Assembly (NCBI RefSeq): GCF_015832195.1
Contig: NC_052028.1
Coordinates: 5,313,501 to 5,377,500 of the forward strand
Length of the DNA: 64,000 nucleotides
Origin: Motacilla alba alba
Lineage: Eukaryota; Chordata; Aves; Passeriformes; Motacillidae
Direction of reading: 5' to 3'
Of this stretch, positions 50,513-63,168 are shown piece after piece. The first letter of the stretch is position 1. Each line of letters starts with the position of its first letter. The notes beneath the pieces are model-generated. The model was not told where the DNA came from. It saw only the letters and a program-made list of their open reading frames with translations, and ran no database searches. The translations under genes and the position numbers were made by a program.

Positions 50513-52699
50513 TAATTTAGCCTACTTCAAGTACATGTGGGCCAGAGGTGAACGCAGCTCCAAAATGAAGGATATCTCACAATAAATGACAGTGAAAAAG
50601 TTTGCCCAAAAGTTATTTGGATTTCTAGGCCAGGTTAAAGCTTATCTTTTCTGGCTACATGCATATGTGCTGTGATTTGGCATGGATTGTATTTGTTTTA
50701 GTGGATCCTGGCCCTGAAAGTGTTTGCTTATAGGTTTCATTTATGCTCCTGAGTGTTACACGTGTGCAGTGAGCAAGGAGCAAACATCAGCAATAACATG
50801 ACATGTACTTGCTGATTTTTCTCCAGGAATGATGGAAGTTCAGGTATAGCACTTACCAAATCTGACCACAGGGGAATTTACTAAAGGTAAATAAATTATG
50901 TTATACAGTTTTTGTTTGTTTTTCACTGTTTGTTTTTGGTTTTTTTGTTTGTTTTAATGAGAAAAACCACCAAAACCCACCAAAAATCAAACAACAAAGC
51001 ACCACTTCCACTATGGAATATTCACAGCTCATACATATTGCATTTGGTGAATATTGCAGTCTGCACAAATCCATGTCTACATTTCAGATGATGAACCTTC
51101 TAGGCATTGATGCCTATTACATTCCAGTATGTACACACTGAAATAACAGAATGAGGTATTTGAGGATAGGTGTGTCTGTGCTGAGATTAATGCTTTCCAG
51201 AGCTCTCTTCTAATGCTGAAGGCTAAACAGACACCAATCATGCCAGAAAGATCCAGAAAGATCACCACAGGGTGTGAAATGAGATCAAACTGTAATTGGT
51301 GTCCCATAATTTTTGTTAGTATTACCAAGAAAGCAGAGAAAATAGCCTTATTAGGGTTTCTGCATTGCTGTTAAGATTTTTTTTTGGAGGTTCTCAGAGT
51401 TTCCCAACAAGCAGCATAGCAAATCAGTAAGAAAAGGAGGAAGGAGGGGAAGCAGCCCTGTAAGGTCCTCTTTACACAAAAATATGTCACTGAAGAATAT
51501 TAAGGAAATTAAAATAAAAATGTTTGCTGGTATAACAATTATGTAACAGTCTCTAGTTACTAAAAATAGAACTATTTCAGCTCAGTATATTTCTTAATAA
51601 TTCAGGGTCCTTACTGTAACTCCTGTAACTCATCAGTACACATATTTAATCTTGTCTGAAAATAACTTCTCCTTTGCCATTCAAAAGCAACAATACTCTG
51701 AGCTGGCTTTCTTTTCCCTGGCAAGCTCTGAAACAGCAAGTTACACACTTTTATAAAGGGCAGATCCTTCAAGATACAAGATTGTGGTCCTTCAAAGGCA
51801 GAAACTGAGCACTGAATCTGAGACAACCCCCGGCAATCCACATGCTTTCAGCAATGGCTTGATGTTAACACACCATCAGTTTGATATTCATGATGCTGCT
51901 TGTTTCCATAAGGGTTTGTTAAACTAAGTGCTAAACATGAAATCACTATAAATGTATCAAGTATTCATGTATATATTTTCCAATGGTTAATTAATGGGAA
52001 TTGGCTCATAAAGATAACACAGTAACTCAAATCCAAGTTTCAGGGCAGTGGCAATCTGACAAGATGTCGTTCACAAAACCTGAGACACTTTTCTGAAGTG
52101 GCTTCAAAAGGTTGACATTAATCTTATCCCAAATGTATCAAAGCAATTTACAAATGAAAGTGTACAACTGCACCAAAGAGAACTTCAAAACTAGGATGGA
52201 ATGAAATACAAATCTTGCATTTCTAATTGCAGAACTCATTTCTTTAAATTAGCTTATCCTAAATAATTCCTTCTCTGAAACACAAATAACAAGCCTTCTG
52301 AACTCTACTGACAAAGTTGCTACAAGCTGGTAGTAGGCAGGAGAAGAAAAAAAAAAACCCAACAAACTTATTTGGAAGAGTGAGAGATTGTACCTATTAC
52401 TACAATTTTAATTATTTGAGAGGTACTTATACATCAGAGCTAACCTAGTTATATAACCCCAAGACATTTAACAGCCTATTAAAAGTGTGTATTGTTAATT
52501 GTAATCTTCTTATTTATAAAGAACTTTAAACTATGGGTTAGTGTCTCAAATCCCTTTCTTCCCCTCCACATTCTAAGTAGCCAGGCAATTAGGCTAATAG
52601 TCAACTTCCCTGGGGATAAAACCATCAGGAACTACCCATGCTCCTGTGGTACAGTATTACCATGTTTGAGATATGTTTGGTAATGAGAGAAATAAATAC
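50513..52699. other. Unique DNA with a T-rich/A-rich inverted pair
   Basis: 50909-50955 is T/G-rich (TTTTGTTTG, GTTTTTGG) and 50960-50998 is A/C-rich (AAAAACCACC, CAAACAACAAA), an imperfect inverted arrangement. No exon or named repeat was recognised. Confidence 0.5.
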
Positions 52700-53235
52700 C
52701 AGAGGCATAGGGAAATTTTTGTAATGTAACTCGCATTTTTCTAAACCGTCTAATAAGTAGATTAATTTAGATCTCATAAAAGAGATAGAGATGTGCCACC
52801 GAGTTTAAAAATCAGAGACCATGAAAGCCGTTTAATACAAGATTTTATCAGACATGATCAATATAAGCATCTGCAAACTGAATCTTATCATTCTTATTCA
52901 TGTTTCCTTTCTGGCCACTTAGTATTCTCAATATCGCAGAGAAAGTGTCAGCACAAACTGGCTGAATTTTACCAGATGTTTTGTGGTGCTTGCTCTAAAA
53001 CGAGGCTTTAGCATAACTTGCAGTAAAATGTAAAAATTAACACAAATAAAAAAATCCAACCCCAAATCCCAAACATTCGGAAATTAATCGCACCACCCAT
53101 AATTAGTAAGTAATTTATGAAAGACTAGAATACTTTCAACTGTACCTAGTGAAACTTAATCCCACAATTTAATGAAAATTAGTTGGATGACGTAATTTTT
53201 AACTTATGTGTGTCCGTGGATAACTCCAAGCAAAG
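52700..53235. promoter_or_regulatory. Candidate conserved noncoding element
   Basis: A long block with little low complexity, scattered CpGs and dense motifs: TAAGTAGATTAATTTAG, AGCCGTTTAATAC, a CGGAAATTAATCGCACCACC block (53079-53098), CATAATTAGTAAG, and a CRE/AP-1-like ATGACGTAAT (53187-53196). It is the most enhancer-like stretch in the window by eye. No alignment was available to prove constraint. Confidence 0.35.
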
Positions 53236-54329
53236 CTGAAAGTCTGCTGACTCAGAGAGCAAGGCAAACCCAGGAAACTGTAAAATCAAGTATCAGCAGT
53301 GGATATTGAGCAGTTCTCAACTCTTAGCTTGTGAAAGCTGGTTTACAGAAGTCAAATTGTAACCATACAAAGTATTTCTCTTATAAGTACACTCTGTCAT
53401 GAAAGCAGTAGCAATCATAGTTTAAGTGTCCTGGTGAGAGGAGGGCAGCACACGTGCTGCATTTAGCACATTTTCTGCTGTTAATGCACTGTTTGTAGTT
53501 TAAGGCCCCCAAACCAATGCTCTGCACAATGTTCTGATATCAAACCTGGTGTCTCCCCATACCCTGGCAGAGACCCCACAATGCCATCATACAGCACACA
53601 CTACAGAGATTCCAGGGGCAGAACAATCCAGATTTAACAGGGCTGCCTTAAAGTTTTCCTGACTGCTTCCAAATTACTCTGGTCCTTAGAAACAGAGGTG
53701 CAACTGAATGCAAATAGAAGACATCAAACAGCAGCACCCTGTATGCATTTAACAACTAAACACGTTCATAAATTTTGTTATTGTAAGCAGTATCCTTTCA
53801 CCACTGAAACTGAGAATATAATTTGTAGGTAAGAGAGTCTCACTTTGAGCCCACAATGAGAACACCATGTGGCAAGGGTTCAGCTATTAGTTTCACAATC
53901 ATTTAAGGCCTATGAAATGTAGTTAACTCATTAAAATGCAATTATGCAATGCAAATTTAGAGAGAGTAAAATGCCTTCTTTTTAGTTCATTTCCATGTTA
54001 AATTAAAGATCTTAACTTCTCTAATATGCATATCTTCATTGAAAAAAAAATTAGACATAGAAGAATTTCTTTCTGCTGATTTAAAGACAACTCCTTACCT
54101 TTGATTTGAATTTATACTTGCTCTGGAAACCACACATCTATGTCTTTTTGTGTTCCTAAAAACAATACTACCAGGAAGGGTGAGGTGAGAGTAGGGGAAA
54201 GTTTAACTGTGCTTGTGGAAAAATGAACATCATAATTATCGTTGGGTAAATCTACCCAGGCTCATATTTTTCATATGTCACCTCTGTACCTCTGTGCAAG
54301 TTCAGCATATCTAACCCATCCTGATGGTC
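53236..54329. other. Unique DNA, no gene seen
   Basis: Contains a near-palindrome around an E-box (GCAGCACACGTGCTGC, 53447-53462). No exon was recognised. Confidence 0.5.
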
Positions 54330-54739
54330 AAATCCCACAGCTCCAGAACTGCCCCTCAGTGCCCGGGCTCAGCTCTCCAGGGGTCCTTACACAGAGCCAA
54401 TGCACACATCCACACTCAACAGTACAGCACTGGAGCAAGCAGGGCTTCACTTACTGCCTGCTGCAGAAACCCCCTGGGCACAGCCTCCTCCTGAGATGTC
54501 CCATCTGGCTCACACACCACTGCTCACAGACTTGGGGAACCCCAAAACCACCAAATTCCAGCAGAGCCTCAGCTGCTGCAGCAGCTCCAAACTGCACAGG
54601 GAACAGCCAGTCCTGCCACAAAAGTAATGCTCAAAATATGGAAGTTCGGAGCTCTGCACACAGCCAAGCTTCAGCCCACAGAAGCAGAGAAGATTGTGCT
54701 TTAGCAAGTGTCAGACCCATCCCCAGCAATCCCTTACAC
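54330..54739. other. GC-richer block abutting the solo LTR, unassigned
   Basis: A patch of about 400 bases, C-rich on the plus strand, gives a 166-codon chance-like frame (54242-54742). Its composition (proline, serine, histidine, cysteine rich) has no recognisable domain. It ends where the LTR begins. Because the LTR has its own flanking duplication, this block is host flank or an older repeat, not the provirus interior. Confidence 0.4.
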
Positions 54740-54954
54740 TGATGCCTCAGGTTTGAGCTTTTATATTTTTCAGATTCTGTGCTGCTTTGGTGTGTAGTTC
54801 TGAGCATTATAGTAGGGGATGGTCAGCTCTCTTCACAGAGTAGGGAGACAAAACAATTCCTTCTCTAGCTGGGGACCAAGGACAAAGAACCCAAATCTCA
54901 GACCCAAGAGCATGAACAACAACAGAATGAAGAGAGAAAAACAGGAAGGAGGTG

Positions 54955-54995
54955 ACTTCATAACCTAAAGCTATAACTTCATAACCTAAGCTATA
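54955..54995. repeat. Tandem duplication within LTR U3
   Basis: ACTTCATAACCTAAAGCTATA is followed directly by the same unit with one A missing. Such U3 duplications commonly hold enhancer sites. Confidence 0.9.
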
Positions 54996-55041
54996 AACTG
55001 GACTTTAAAAATTAACTCCAATATGCTAATAGACCAGAACT

Positions 55042-55048
55042 TATAAAA
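55042..55048 (+). promoter_or_regulatory. LTR TATA box
   Basis: TATAAAA lies in the plus-strand solo LTR, about 111 bases before the poly(A) signal. This is the normal core-promoter position for an LTR, with initiation expected near 55072. Confidence 0.7.
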
Positions 55049-55158
55049 GTGTAAGACCCCGTGACTGGTCATCTATTTTGTGACCATTTTGGATTTATCT
55101 CGCGTGTATCCCTGGCTGGGCTCTTTTACTACCCAAAATATATCTATTAAAACCTTCT

Positions 55159-55164
55159 AATAAA
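55159..55164 (+). terminator. LTR polyadenylation signal AATAAA
   Basis: AATAAA is preceded by an ATTAAA variant 14 bases upstream and followed by a T-rich stretch. It is correctly placed to mark the R/U5 boundary. Confidence 0.7.
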
Positions 55165-55230
55165 CCCCCACTTTATTCTTTAACTCTGTCTAGTCTCTGT
55201 TCTAGATCAGCCTTCACAAGGCATCAACAC

Positions 55231-56419
55231 AAGCATCCCTCATGCAGGGCAGCTGGCCGAGGCACGGGAGCCTCAATGCCCAGCTGGCTCCTTTTGGGGT
55301 GGCCACAATTAACAAGTCCTTTACAGCTGTATCCAAGAACTTTTTGGAAACAGGACTCTTTTAACAATGCCAACCATATATTCCAATTAACTGCTTGATT
55401 TCTCACCTATCAATATGTATTAGTAGTAATAAGAGTAAGACTAATTTTCTTTCCAGTGCAAATGTAATATCAGATTGTATTTAGTATTAGTTCAGTATAA
55501 CTGAGTACTCAGTACTGAGTATTTAGTTCAATTTCCTTAGCAAACACTATAATAAGATTATAATTTTAGAATTATGATTCTAATAGAATATTTCAATATC
55601 ATTCTGCTACATAGTTTACTCCAAACAGGCAATCACATACAGTGACCTCCAAAATATGGTCTCAGATGTTAATACAAACCAGATACTTGTTAAAATAATA
55701 AATTTTTTAAAATCCCCAACAAAGCCAAGTAAACACACACAAAAATTTTTAAATTGTTTATTTTTTTTGCTACATTTTCTACTTTCAGGTACATGCATGA
55801 TTTATCACTATCAGTAGGATCTTAAAGGTTAATTAGGGTAAAGAAGTCATTCAAACTCCCTAAAAAGAATACAAACCAATTTCACTGACATTTTCAGCCA
55901 AATTTTGATGGGTTTGGTCAGCAAATACTTGAATTCCAGAAGTACTTCCAATGAATATGCAAGTACTTATCTGTGCCTTCATTTCAGTGGGTAAAAACTG
56001 CAGAGAAGTCAAAGTCTATGAATTTGCCTTTGCTAAACCAGGTGTCAGTGTGGCCCTTGTGCTTCTGGTTTTGCCTGAGCTTCAGAACTGGGCAGTGACA
56101 GCTCTTTTCAACAGGGTGCTAAATCTAAATGGGTGTATTAATGTTAACAAAACTTTGCCAGCAATGCTGAAGCACAGTGTGTGGCTGTAACTTGCCTTGT
56201 GCAGAGCATTGCACAGCTGGCAGCGTTTTGTAATCCAGGTAGAATTTCAGAGAATATGCAGTGTGTGAATGGTCTTTCAATTTACACATTCTTAATGAAC
56301 CCCATATCCTGCTCCACAAGTAAAACACACCAAAAGAACTGGGAAAAAAGGAAATAAAGGAAGTTCTGTAATAAAAGAACAGTTTTGAGGAAATCAAAGC
56401 AAACCATTACTTTATTTTT
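55231..56419. other. AT-rich unique DNA, no gene seen
   Basis: No exon or named repeat. Repeated ACTGAGTACTCAGTACTGAG words occur near 55500-55519. Confidence 0.5.
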
Positions 56420-56460
56420 AACACACACACAAAAAAATAAAACAAACAACAACAACAAAA
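56420..56460. repeat. (CA)n then (CAA)n microsatellite
   Basis: A short ACACACAC run, an A run and CAA repeats in sequence. Confidence 0.85.
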
Positions 56461-56865
56461 CCCCACAGAAACCATTCGAACCAAACATTAAATTTGTTTC
56501 TGGATGGCAGTTAAAATCCTGTAATTTGTGTTCCTATTTTAATCCTAAACTTTCATCTCTGGAAGAAACACAGCACAAAATATGGGTATGAGCTTATTAA
56601 AGTTCAAGTCATTGTTGAAAACAAATACCTGCTGAGCACAAGCTGGTGCAAGTGAGAACTCTATAAATTGTTTATAAAGAGTATCCGTACTTGACCAAAA
56701 AAAAAAAAAAAGACTGGAAATATAACTGACTCTCAGTTTATTTTCAAATGTTTCAACTCCCTTTTCTAGGAAAAATTAGTTTGCAAAATTGGCTGAGAAC
56801 AGAGAGTTGTGGAACTGGCAGTTGAAACTGTCTTCTAGTGACTCAAGTTTTTTCTAGCTACAAAA
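56461..56865. other. Unique DNA, no gene seen
   Basis: Contains an A run near 56697-56711 and no recognisable gene. Confidence 0.5.
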
Positions 56866-56912
56866 CCAAAAAAAAAACCCAAAAAAAACCAACAAAAAAA
56901 AAAAACAAAAAC
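56866..56912. repeat. A-rich low-complexity tract
   Basis: A runs separated by CCC, CC and C. Confidence 0.85.
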
Positions 56913-59900
56913 AAGGAGAGATTTGTCCCAATGCATCGGTCCTTTATTTGGGAATAAGAGTCCATTAGGTTATCTGTATTGTGGATTCCTTTCATATGAA
57001 AAAGTTTTAAGAGGCATGCTCATGTTTAAATAGTGCTTCTTAGGTTTACAGCACCCATTCTGGATTTGTGTTCTCCTGAAAGCATTTCTCTTTTGTGCCA
57101 GTAAAATTTCTGCCAAATTTTAACTCTGTCACTCCTTGTTAACAAGGGAGAAGGTCTTGTATTTTGAGCACAGGAGAAAATCCAGAGTTGAAAGCTCATT
57201 TTGAACCTTCCCAGCACCCTCATATGTGGCCAACCAGAAGCAATTTAATTTGGTGAGTGCTGATGTCAGAATTTTGTTGGAATGAGTTCCTTTTGTGGTC
57301 TGTGTGCAAACTATCCCTGGTTTCACTCTCTGGTTTGTGCTGCAGAGAAAATGCAGGATGTCTGGTAACTAAAGCAGACCAAGTGTGCTGGGAAGGCACC
57401 TGAAGTGATGCTGGCAGGTGTTCTGCCCACTGAGGAAACCCTCCAGCACAGCTGCTGGCCCTTTGCATCAAGTAGCCTGTGCCTTCCATTTAGATCTGGA
57501 TAAGCAAAATCCTTTGGCCTGTACTGAGCTGGCCCTTGTATGTGTGTGTGCTGCACTGGTCTGACCAAGATCAGTGATCTGAAATTCCCAATTTAGGTGT
57601 ACATCTGGGTGACTACATTTCAGGGACAACAAATTTCAGATTATACTCGTGGTTATACACATATTTCCAAATGCAGTAGAGGAGACATATGTAGTCTGTG
57701 ACTGTGAGGATATAGGTTATTTTAATGGTGAATGTATTTTAAAGTGAGCCATCTACAAATTATTCATGTTACTAAAAAGAGCATGAATTATTTCATCATT
57801 CCCTTCAGTTAACAAAGTCTTTAATGTGAAGTCAAGCCTCTCTATGAAGAAGGCTTTTAAGCAAATCTCCACCTGGCTTTGTCCCACCTCCTGGTCAGTA
57901 GAGTTGAACAGAGCTGGCATTTTTATGTAGTTTGTGATGATAGCCACTGTGTTTCTCCTGGCCTATTTGCAAGACTCTCTTATCATCATGTGCAGTGATA
58001 GGGTGTTTCAATTCCTTTTCTCTCTGAACCATCTTCATAATTTATTTTTGAAAAAGCAGGGAGCCATTTTGCTGTCAACCTTGCTCTTTCCATTCTTTCT
58101 TGGCCGGTCTGCTGCTCACACCCCTCTGCAGCACTGCCAGTGCCCTTCCAAGATAACAAGCACAGCACTTGTGCTTTGTGTCTTTTCTCAGACAGGGTGG
58201 ATTTCAAATCCATACAGAAAACCTCAAGTATCTGGGTATCAGCATGATGCTGCACTGCACCCACCATGCCACAAAGCAGACATTATCAGGTTATTTCAGG
58301 GTTCCAGTAGATAGGAATATTGAACTGCCTCTGCTGGGACAGCTCCAAATTACAACTGAACCAATACCTCCGAGGTACGCAGGGTTTTAATGTAGAACTC
58401 TGGCGTCAATAATTCAGCATTAAAGATTAAGTACAAGTAGAAAGTTAAATAAAAGCAATTGTAATGCATCACAATCTTTTCTCGAATATTTTGGGTATTT
58501 TTAAGCCAATGGACTTCATAGAAGTAAAACATGTACTTGTTGAAACAAAACAGGGCAGACTGCAGAAGCCTCACCACGAAATCTTTGCTTTCAGTTGTTT
58601 ATCTCAACATATTTTCAGTATAGTTTTTACATGTTTATTTTTTTAGCTGGAGAAATATATGTATTTGTCAATAAAGAAATATTTTAGACACTTTTAAAAG
58701 CTTAATTAAGGAAAGACTATTTCCTTAAGAATCATGAAACTTTTTGGCATAGACCCCCTCAGTTTCTGTAAATCTCATATTTTGTTAATTTCCACTATTT
58801 TAAACATCTGAACTATTGTTTATAGCTTTTTAAAGACTAAAATAGGGTTATCAGGTGTGACTCTAAATAAAACAATAGCAGCTTAGCTAATGCTAGTCTC
58901 AGATGATAGAGCACTTGAACATGATATAAAAATAAATCCTTTTAGGCGATTTTGGACTTAGTTGTTTCTCATATATGATTTGGTAGTGAACCATGGTCAG
59001 GTCAGTGCAGTGAGGCTGTGCTAGACCGCCAGGAGAAAAATAATTCCTATTTAAAAGCAAATTGGAGATGTCTTTGAAAAGGGTATATACAAGTGATAAA
59101 TTTTAAAGAAGAAACAAAATGGTTTAGTTAAAGAAACTTTTAAAATGCATTTTAAATTTGCATCTTAAGCATTTGTGGGAATTGTGGTATAGTAGGGCTG
59201 TGTTCTAAGGAAGACATATAAAAAGATTTCAAAACTTTCATTAAGATGAAAATTAGTGAAACACACCCTTTTGTCGAGGTTGCACCTCCTTATCAGTAAA
59301 CTGGACTGTAACAAGCATAACTCCCCTCTCTCTGTCTCTCTCTAAATACAAGTGCTTTCAAATTGGAGAGAGAATTCCTCTGCTACAACAGATTTCTTTT
59401 GAGTGATTGTGTACTTGGACTGCAAACTCTCTTAAGACAAAAAACTTTTCTAGAACACAGAAAAAGTGAAATGTATTAAAATTCTTATTTTGAGCTTTTA
59501 TATTAACTTCAAAAATCACTCAATGCTCAGAATACTTCAGATATAACACATAAGCCAAAAATCTCTCCACTAAATCAACTAGTCCAGGCAATAACATCAG
59601 TGATTGCTATTTGCTTATGACAACTACAGTCCCAATTGCTCTGCACTTCCACAGAGGATCCTTGATTTATTCACAGCTAATTTCTTAAATGTCACAACAG
59701 CTTTATGAAAGTCTGCAGAACCAAAGGAATGATGATATTTTTTTGAAAACCTCTAAAATGAAGAATATTAACCATTAATACCACTATGAAAAGAGGGTTT
59801 AAGATTACATATTTCTGCCATTCATCCTGTTAATACAGGCTACCTTTCTTTCCTCTTATGGAAATACTTTGAAATAAACAAGACACAACTGAGCAAAGAA

Positions 59901-60889
59901 CTAATACACAATCTCTGCAAGGTATTACAACTGGGTGTGTAAAATCTCCCGAGGCACCACCTTTCAAATGTGTAAAACTGCAATGTAAAATGGCTAAAGG
60001 GGGTGGAGATATGACATGTGTGTCAACAAAGAGGTCAAAGAACCTTGGGTAATGATCTCCCACTCTTCAAACATCATGGAGATGATAAAGTTCAGGTCAA
60101 TTTTAGATTAACACAGCAGAGATCCCATGGAAAAATGAATCCCAACAAGAAGGGACAGTCTGGCAGGCTGACACTTATAATTGCCACTCAGGAAAATGAC
60201 ATACCCACCTGCCTGGCTATTCCCTCACTCCTGTCTCTGCTCAGCCTCTTCTGCTGCCTTTTGTACAGCTCACCCTGGAGAACAGGCATCCAGGAGTGAT
60301 CCAGGGAGTTGGTTGGCTCAGCAAGTCCCAGGTGAGAAGGGGAGAACAGGAAGCTTCAAAACGAGGCTATTTTGCTATTTTATTTAGGGATTTGGATCAT
60401 GAGTAGGATCATGAGTGACTCTGAAAGCCAAAGGTGGAGAGTCAGATTCGAGGTGAGGAAAATATATCCCAAGACATACAATTTTTTTTTTCCATTAGAA
60501 TTTTTATTATTCTAAAGGTCATTTCACAACTACATAACTAATGAGAAAGGATATATTCCTTGAGTCATCTGGGATCTGCCACAGAGCATTTGACCAAAGG
60601 TGCGTAGCTACTGAACTGTGACATTCCAGAGAGATGAGGGGCAGCAGTTGCAGCTCATATCAAATCTCGTGTGGCAGTTCATATTTGCCAATATATCTTT
60701 CAGGCTAAAATGATGTGATTTCCTCCCTGGTGGTTTCACAAGCAGCTTTCATCAAAAGTTTGTTTAAATCTGGAATGGCAAAGGTTTGCAGCAACACTCT
60801 TGCCAAGACACAGAGGTTTCCTTTATGAGACCATATATGTTTTAGTTTTCCCTGGATATTAATATGAAGCCTAAGTAAGTATTTTTAAG
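56913..60889. other. Unique DNA, no gene seen
   Basis: No exon or named repeat. A (TG)n run lies near 57539-57550. CpG-retaining, motif-dense patches at 58370-58420 and 58860-59030 could be constrained. Overlapping short frames at 57950-58390 on both strands lack recognisable protein. Confidence 0.45.
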
Positions 60890-61160
60890 TTTATTTCTTC
60901 AGAAACGCAGAAAGAATGAACAGGAAAAGAGGGCACACATCCGTGATTTGCCTGCTAATGTACACATCTCTGATACTGCGCTCCCTCCGGTCATTTTTGA
61001 GTACTTTGCCACTAAAAAATACCCATATTAAAAATAAAACAAACTCCACAGAAGCTAGAATATACTATTCTGCTGTGTCATATGAATAGTCAGTTAAATG
61101 CACTCTGTCAGTTCACATGTTGAACATTTGTAATTTGACACTTAGCTGTAGTTTAAAAAC
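60890..61160. promoter_or_regulatory. Candidate conserved noncoding element
   Basis: Retains CpGs in AT-rich DNA (AGAAACGCAG, CATCCGTG, ACTGCGCTCCCTCCGG) and has motif-rich flanks without simple repeats. Enhancer-like by texture only. Confidence 0.22.
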
Positions 61161-63168
61161 TATTCTGTATCAAAATCAGCAGTAGTTTAAAACTGGTACT
61201 GTAAGTTGTTTCCTGCCATATTACAAAAAAGACTGCTTTCTACTTCTACTCTGTTCAAAGTGACCCTCAGTACCTCTTTTCTTCTATTTCTCTGCTAAAC
61301 TTTTTTATCTGTTTTAATACACTTTGTTTAAGGATGTTGAAACGATGAAGGCTTCTTTTGATTCTACTTAGGTTTTTTTTGTCTGTAGCATGGCAGTCTT
61401 ATCCTGTTGCAAACCTTTTCAAAGAAACATGCACAACACTACCTGCAGAATCTCACCACATTCCTGTGCTGATGGAAAGGAGGTAAGAATGCTGGATTAA
61501 AATTCCCCTGTGCTCTCAGGCCCTGAGATTCCCCATACAGCAAATGTCAGTAGCAGGGTCCTTGCTGATCCTTGCAGCTCCTGTGGCCTGCACTGAGGGA
61601 TGGGGCAAGGTTGCTCGGTTGAATATTTGTTGTTCATTCAATACCTTTTTCTCACCATTTTGGTGAATTTCCCCCTCTCATACTATACTAAAATCATAGC
61701 AAACTAAAAAAAAAGTTCTGCTTATGCTTACCAGGCAGGTTTCATCCAAATTTTACAGTTATAATTAAAAACTACATTTTCATTAAGGAAATTATGAATT
61801 GCAATAAAGTGCAAGGAACATGCAAAATGAATAATTAACATTGTATAGACTTCAGCATCTTAATGAAGATTAAATAATACATATATTCAAACTGGATTAG
61901 CACATCCACTGAAAACTGTTATGTGCTCAGTAGGGGAGTCTATGCACTCACAAAATAATGTTTTATGAGGAGTGTTCTAGCAACATTAAACATAAGGTTG
62001 TCATATATAAAATGATTAACGTTTTATTTAAAAGAAGCTGTAATTCCAGTGAATGAAGTCATTTCATCTCCCTGCTGCTTCTACCTTTAGGAATACACTG
62101 TAGATGAAAAGTGGCTCAATGTGAAGTCTGGTTAAATAGAATATGAATCCTCTTTTTCAAAGTTAATGAGACTTGGAAACCCGCATTTTAAAAAAAAGTT
62201 GTGATTTTAAATCACAAATTTCATTAAGATTTGAATATAGGACCTACATTCTTGTTTTATTAAGACTCCCACTTAGCTATGTAGGACAGGATGTCACCTT
62301 GTTTGTCCTGATCTTTGTGTGCAGCCTGTCCACCACTTACAGCTACTTCTTTATAATGGGGAGGATTGCTTAAGAGATCCTGCATTAACGGAAGGCAGGT
62401 GAACAATGAATCTGCAAAAATGCTCAGACAGAACAGCACAGGGAAAAGTAACTCCTTGGCTACTGATTATGAAGTCATTTTGTCAAGGCTGAGTACGTAC
62501 AGATTGCTGGGGTATTGCCTCTCAGCAGTGAGATGTCCATCTGCAGAAGGGGTGCTGACAAGTTGCCAGCTGCTCCAAGCTGACAGATCAGAGGAGGATT
62601 GGACTGCAATTTCCTCCTGAAGAGGACAGATGATGGCAAGGTTAAATCATGCCTAGGTAGGGAAGTGACAAGAATGTCGGATGTAGATAAGGCAATCTAT
62701 GTATTGGTATTTACTGTTTTCAATCTGTTTCATCTAAAGAAGTAGCTGTTCTCCAGGGAACACTGATTTCAAACTGGGAAACTCAGGTCAAACGTGGTGG
62801 ACAGAAGATTATAAGTGCTCAATGCCAATCCATTTTGACTAAAGAGATTTTGGTAGTAAAGCCACAGAAGGGGAATAACTCATTTTACACCACAAGTTCC
62901 TGAGCTGCCATTGATGGGAGCAGGCTGTGGGGCTGGGGCAGGTTCTGCAGGAGGAGATCAAGCAGCACAAGATCGAGCCCTGGTGCAGCAAAGTGATTCT
63001 TCAGACAAAAGCTGCAGTCACTCCTCTCTTGTCAGTGTTATCCTGCACCAGAGAGGGGCTGGCTGGGATCCTTGTTGAGCCCCTGCCCAAAGACAATTTT
63101 CACTGTTGTCACTGCCTTCACCTTAATCTCTGTGGGTCTGACACAGCCAGGGCTGCCCTGTGCTCCTC
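61161..63168. other. Unique DNA with a GC-richer end, no gene seen
   Basis: 62910-63168 is GC-richer and holds a 125-codon plus-strand frame that continues into the LTR (62927-63304). The product is not recognisable. It is probably host flank or an older element beside the LTR. Confidence 0.45.

Larger units (their letters stand above)
54740..55226 (+). mobile_element. Solo LTR of an endogenous retrovirus, 487 bp
   Basis: The LTR begins TGATGCC (54740) and ends GGCATCA (55226), perfect 7-base inverted terminal repeats with TG...CA. It is flanked by the 4-bp duplication ACAC (54736-54739 and 55227-55230). In order it has a U3 with an internal 20-21 base tandem duplication (ACTTCATAACCTAA... 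at 54955-54975 and 54976-54995), a TATAAAA box (55042-55048), an R region starting near GTAAGACCCCGTGACTGGTC, an AATAAA signal (55159-55164) and a short U5. No retroviral interior is attached. The 4-bp duplication suits a class I ERV. I recognise the sequence type from passerine genomes but cannot assign a subfamily name. Confidence 0.92.

Noticed and set aside
53447..53462. Functional E-box palindrome
   Set aside because: A single CACGTG in a near-palindrome without other supporting sites. Such words occur by chance at this scale.
54242..54742. 166-codon plus-strand open frame as a gene
   Set aside because: Its composition follows local C-rich DNA, it has no recognisable domain or splice context, and it ends at the LTR edge. 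It is a chance frame in a GC-richer patch.
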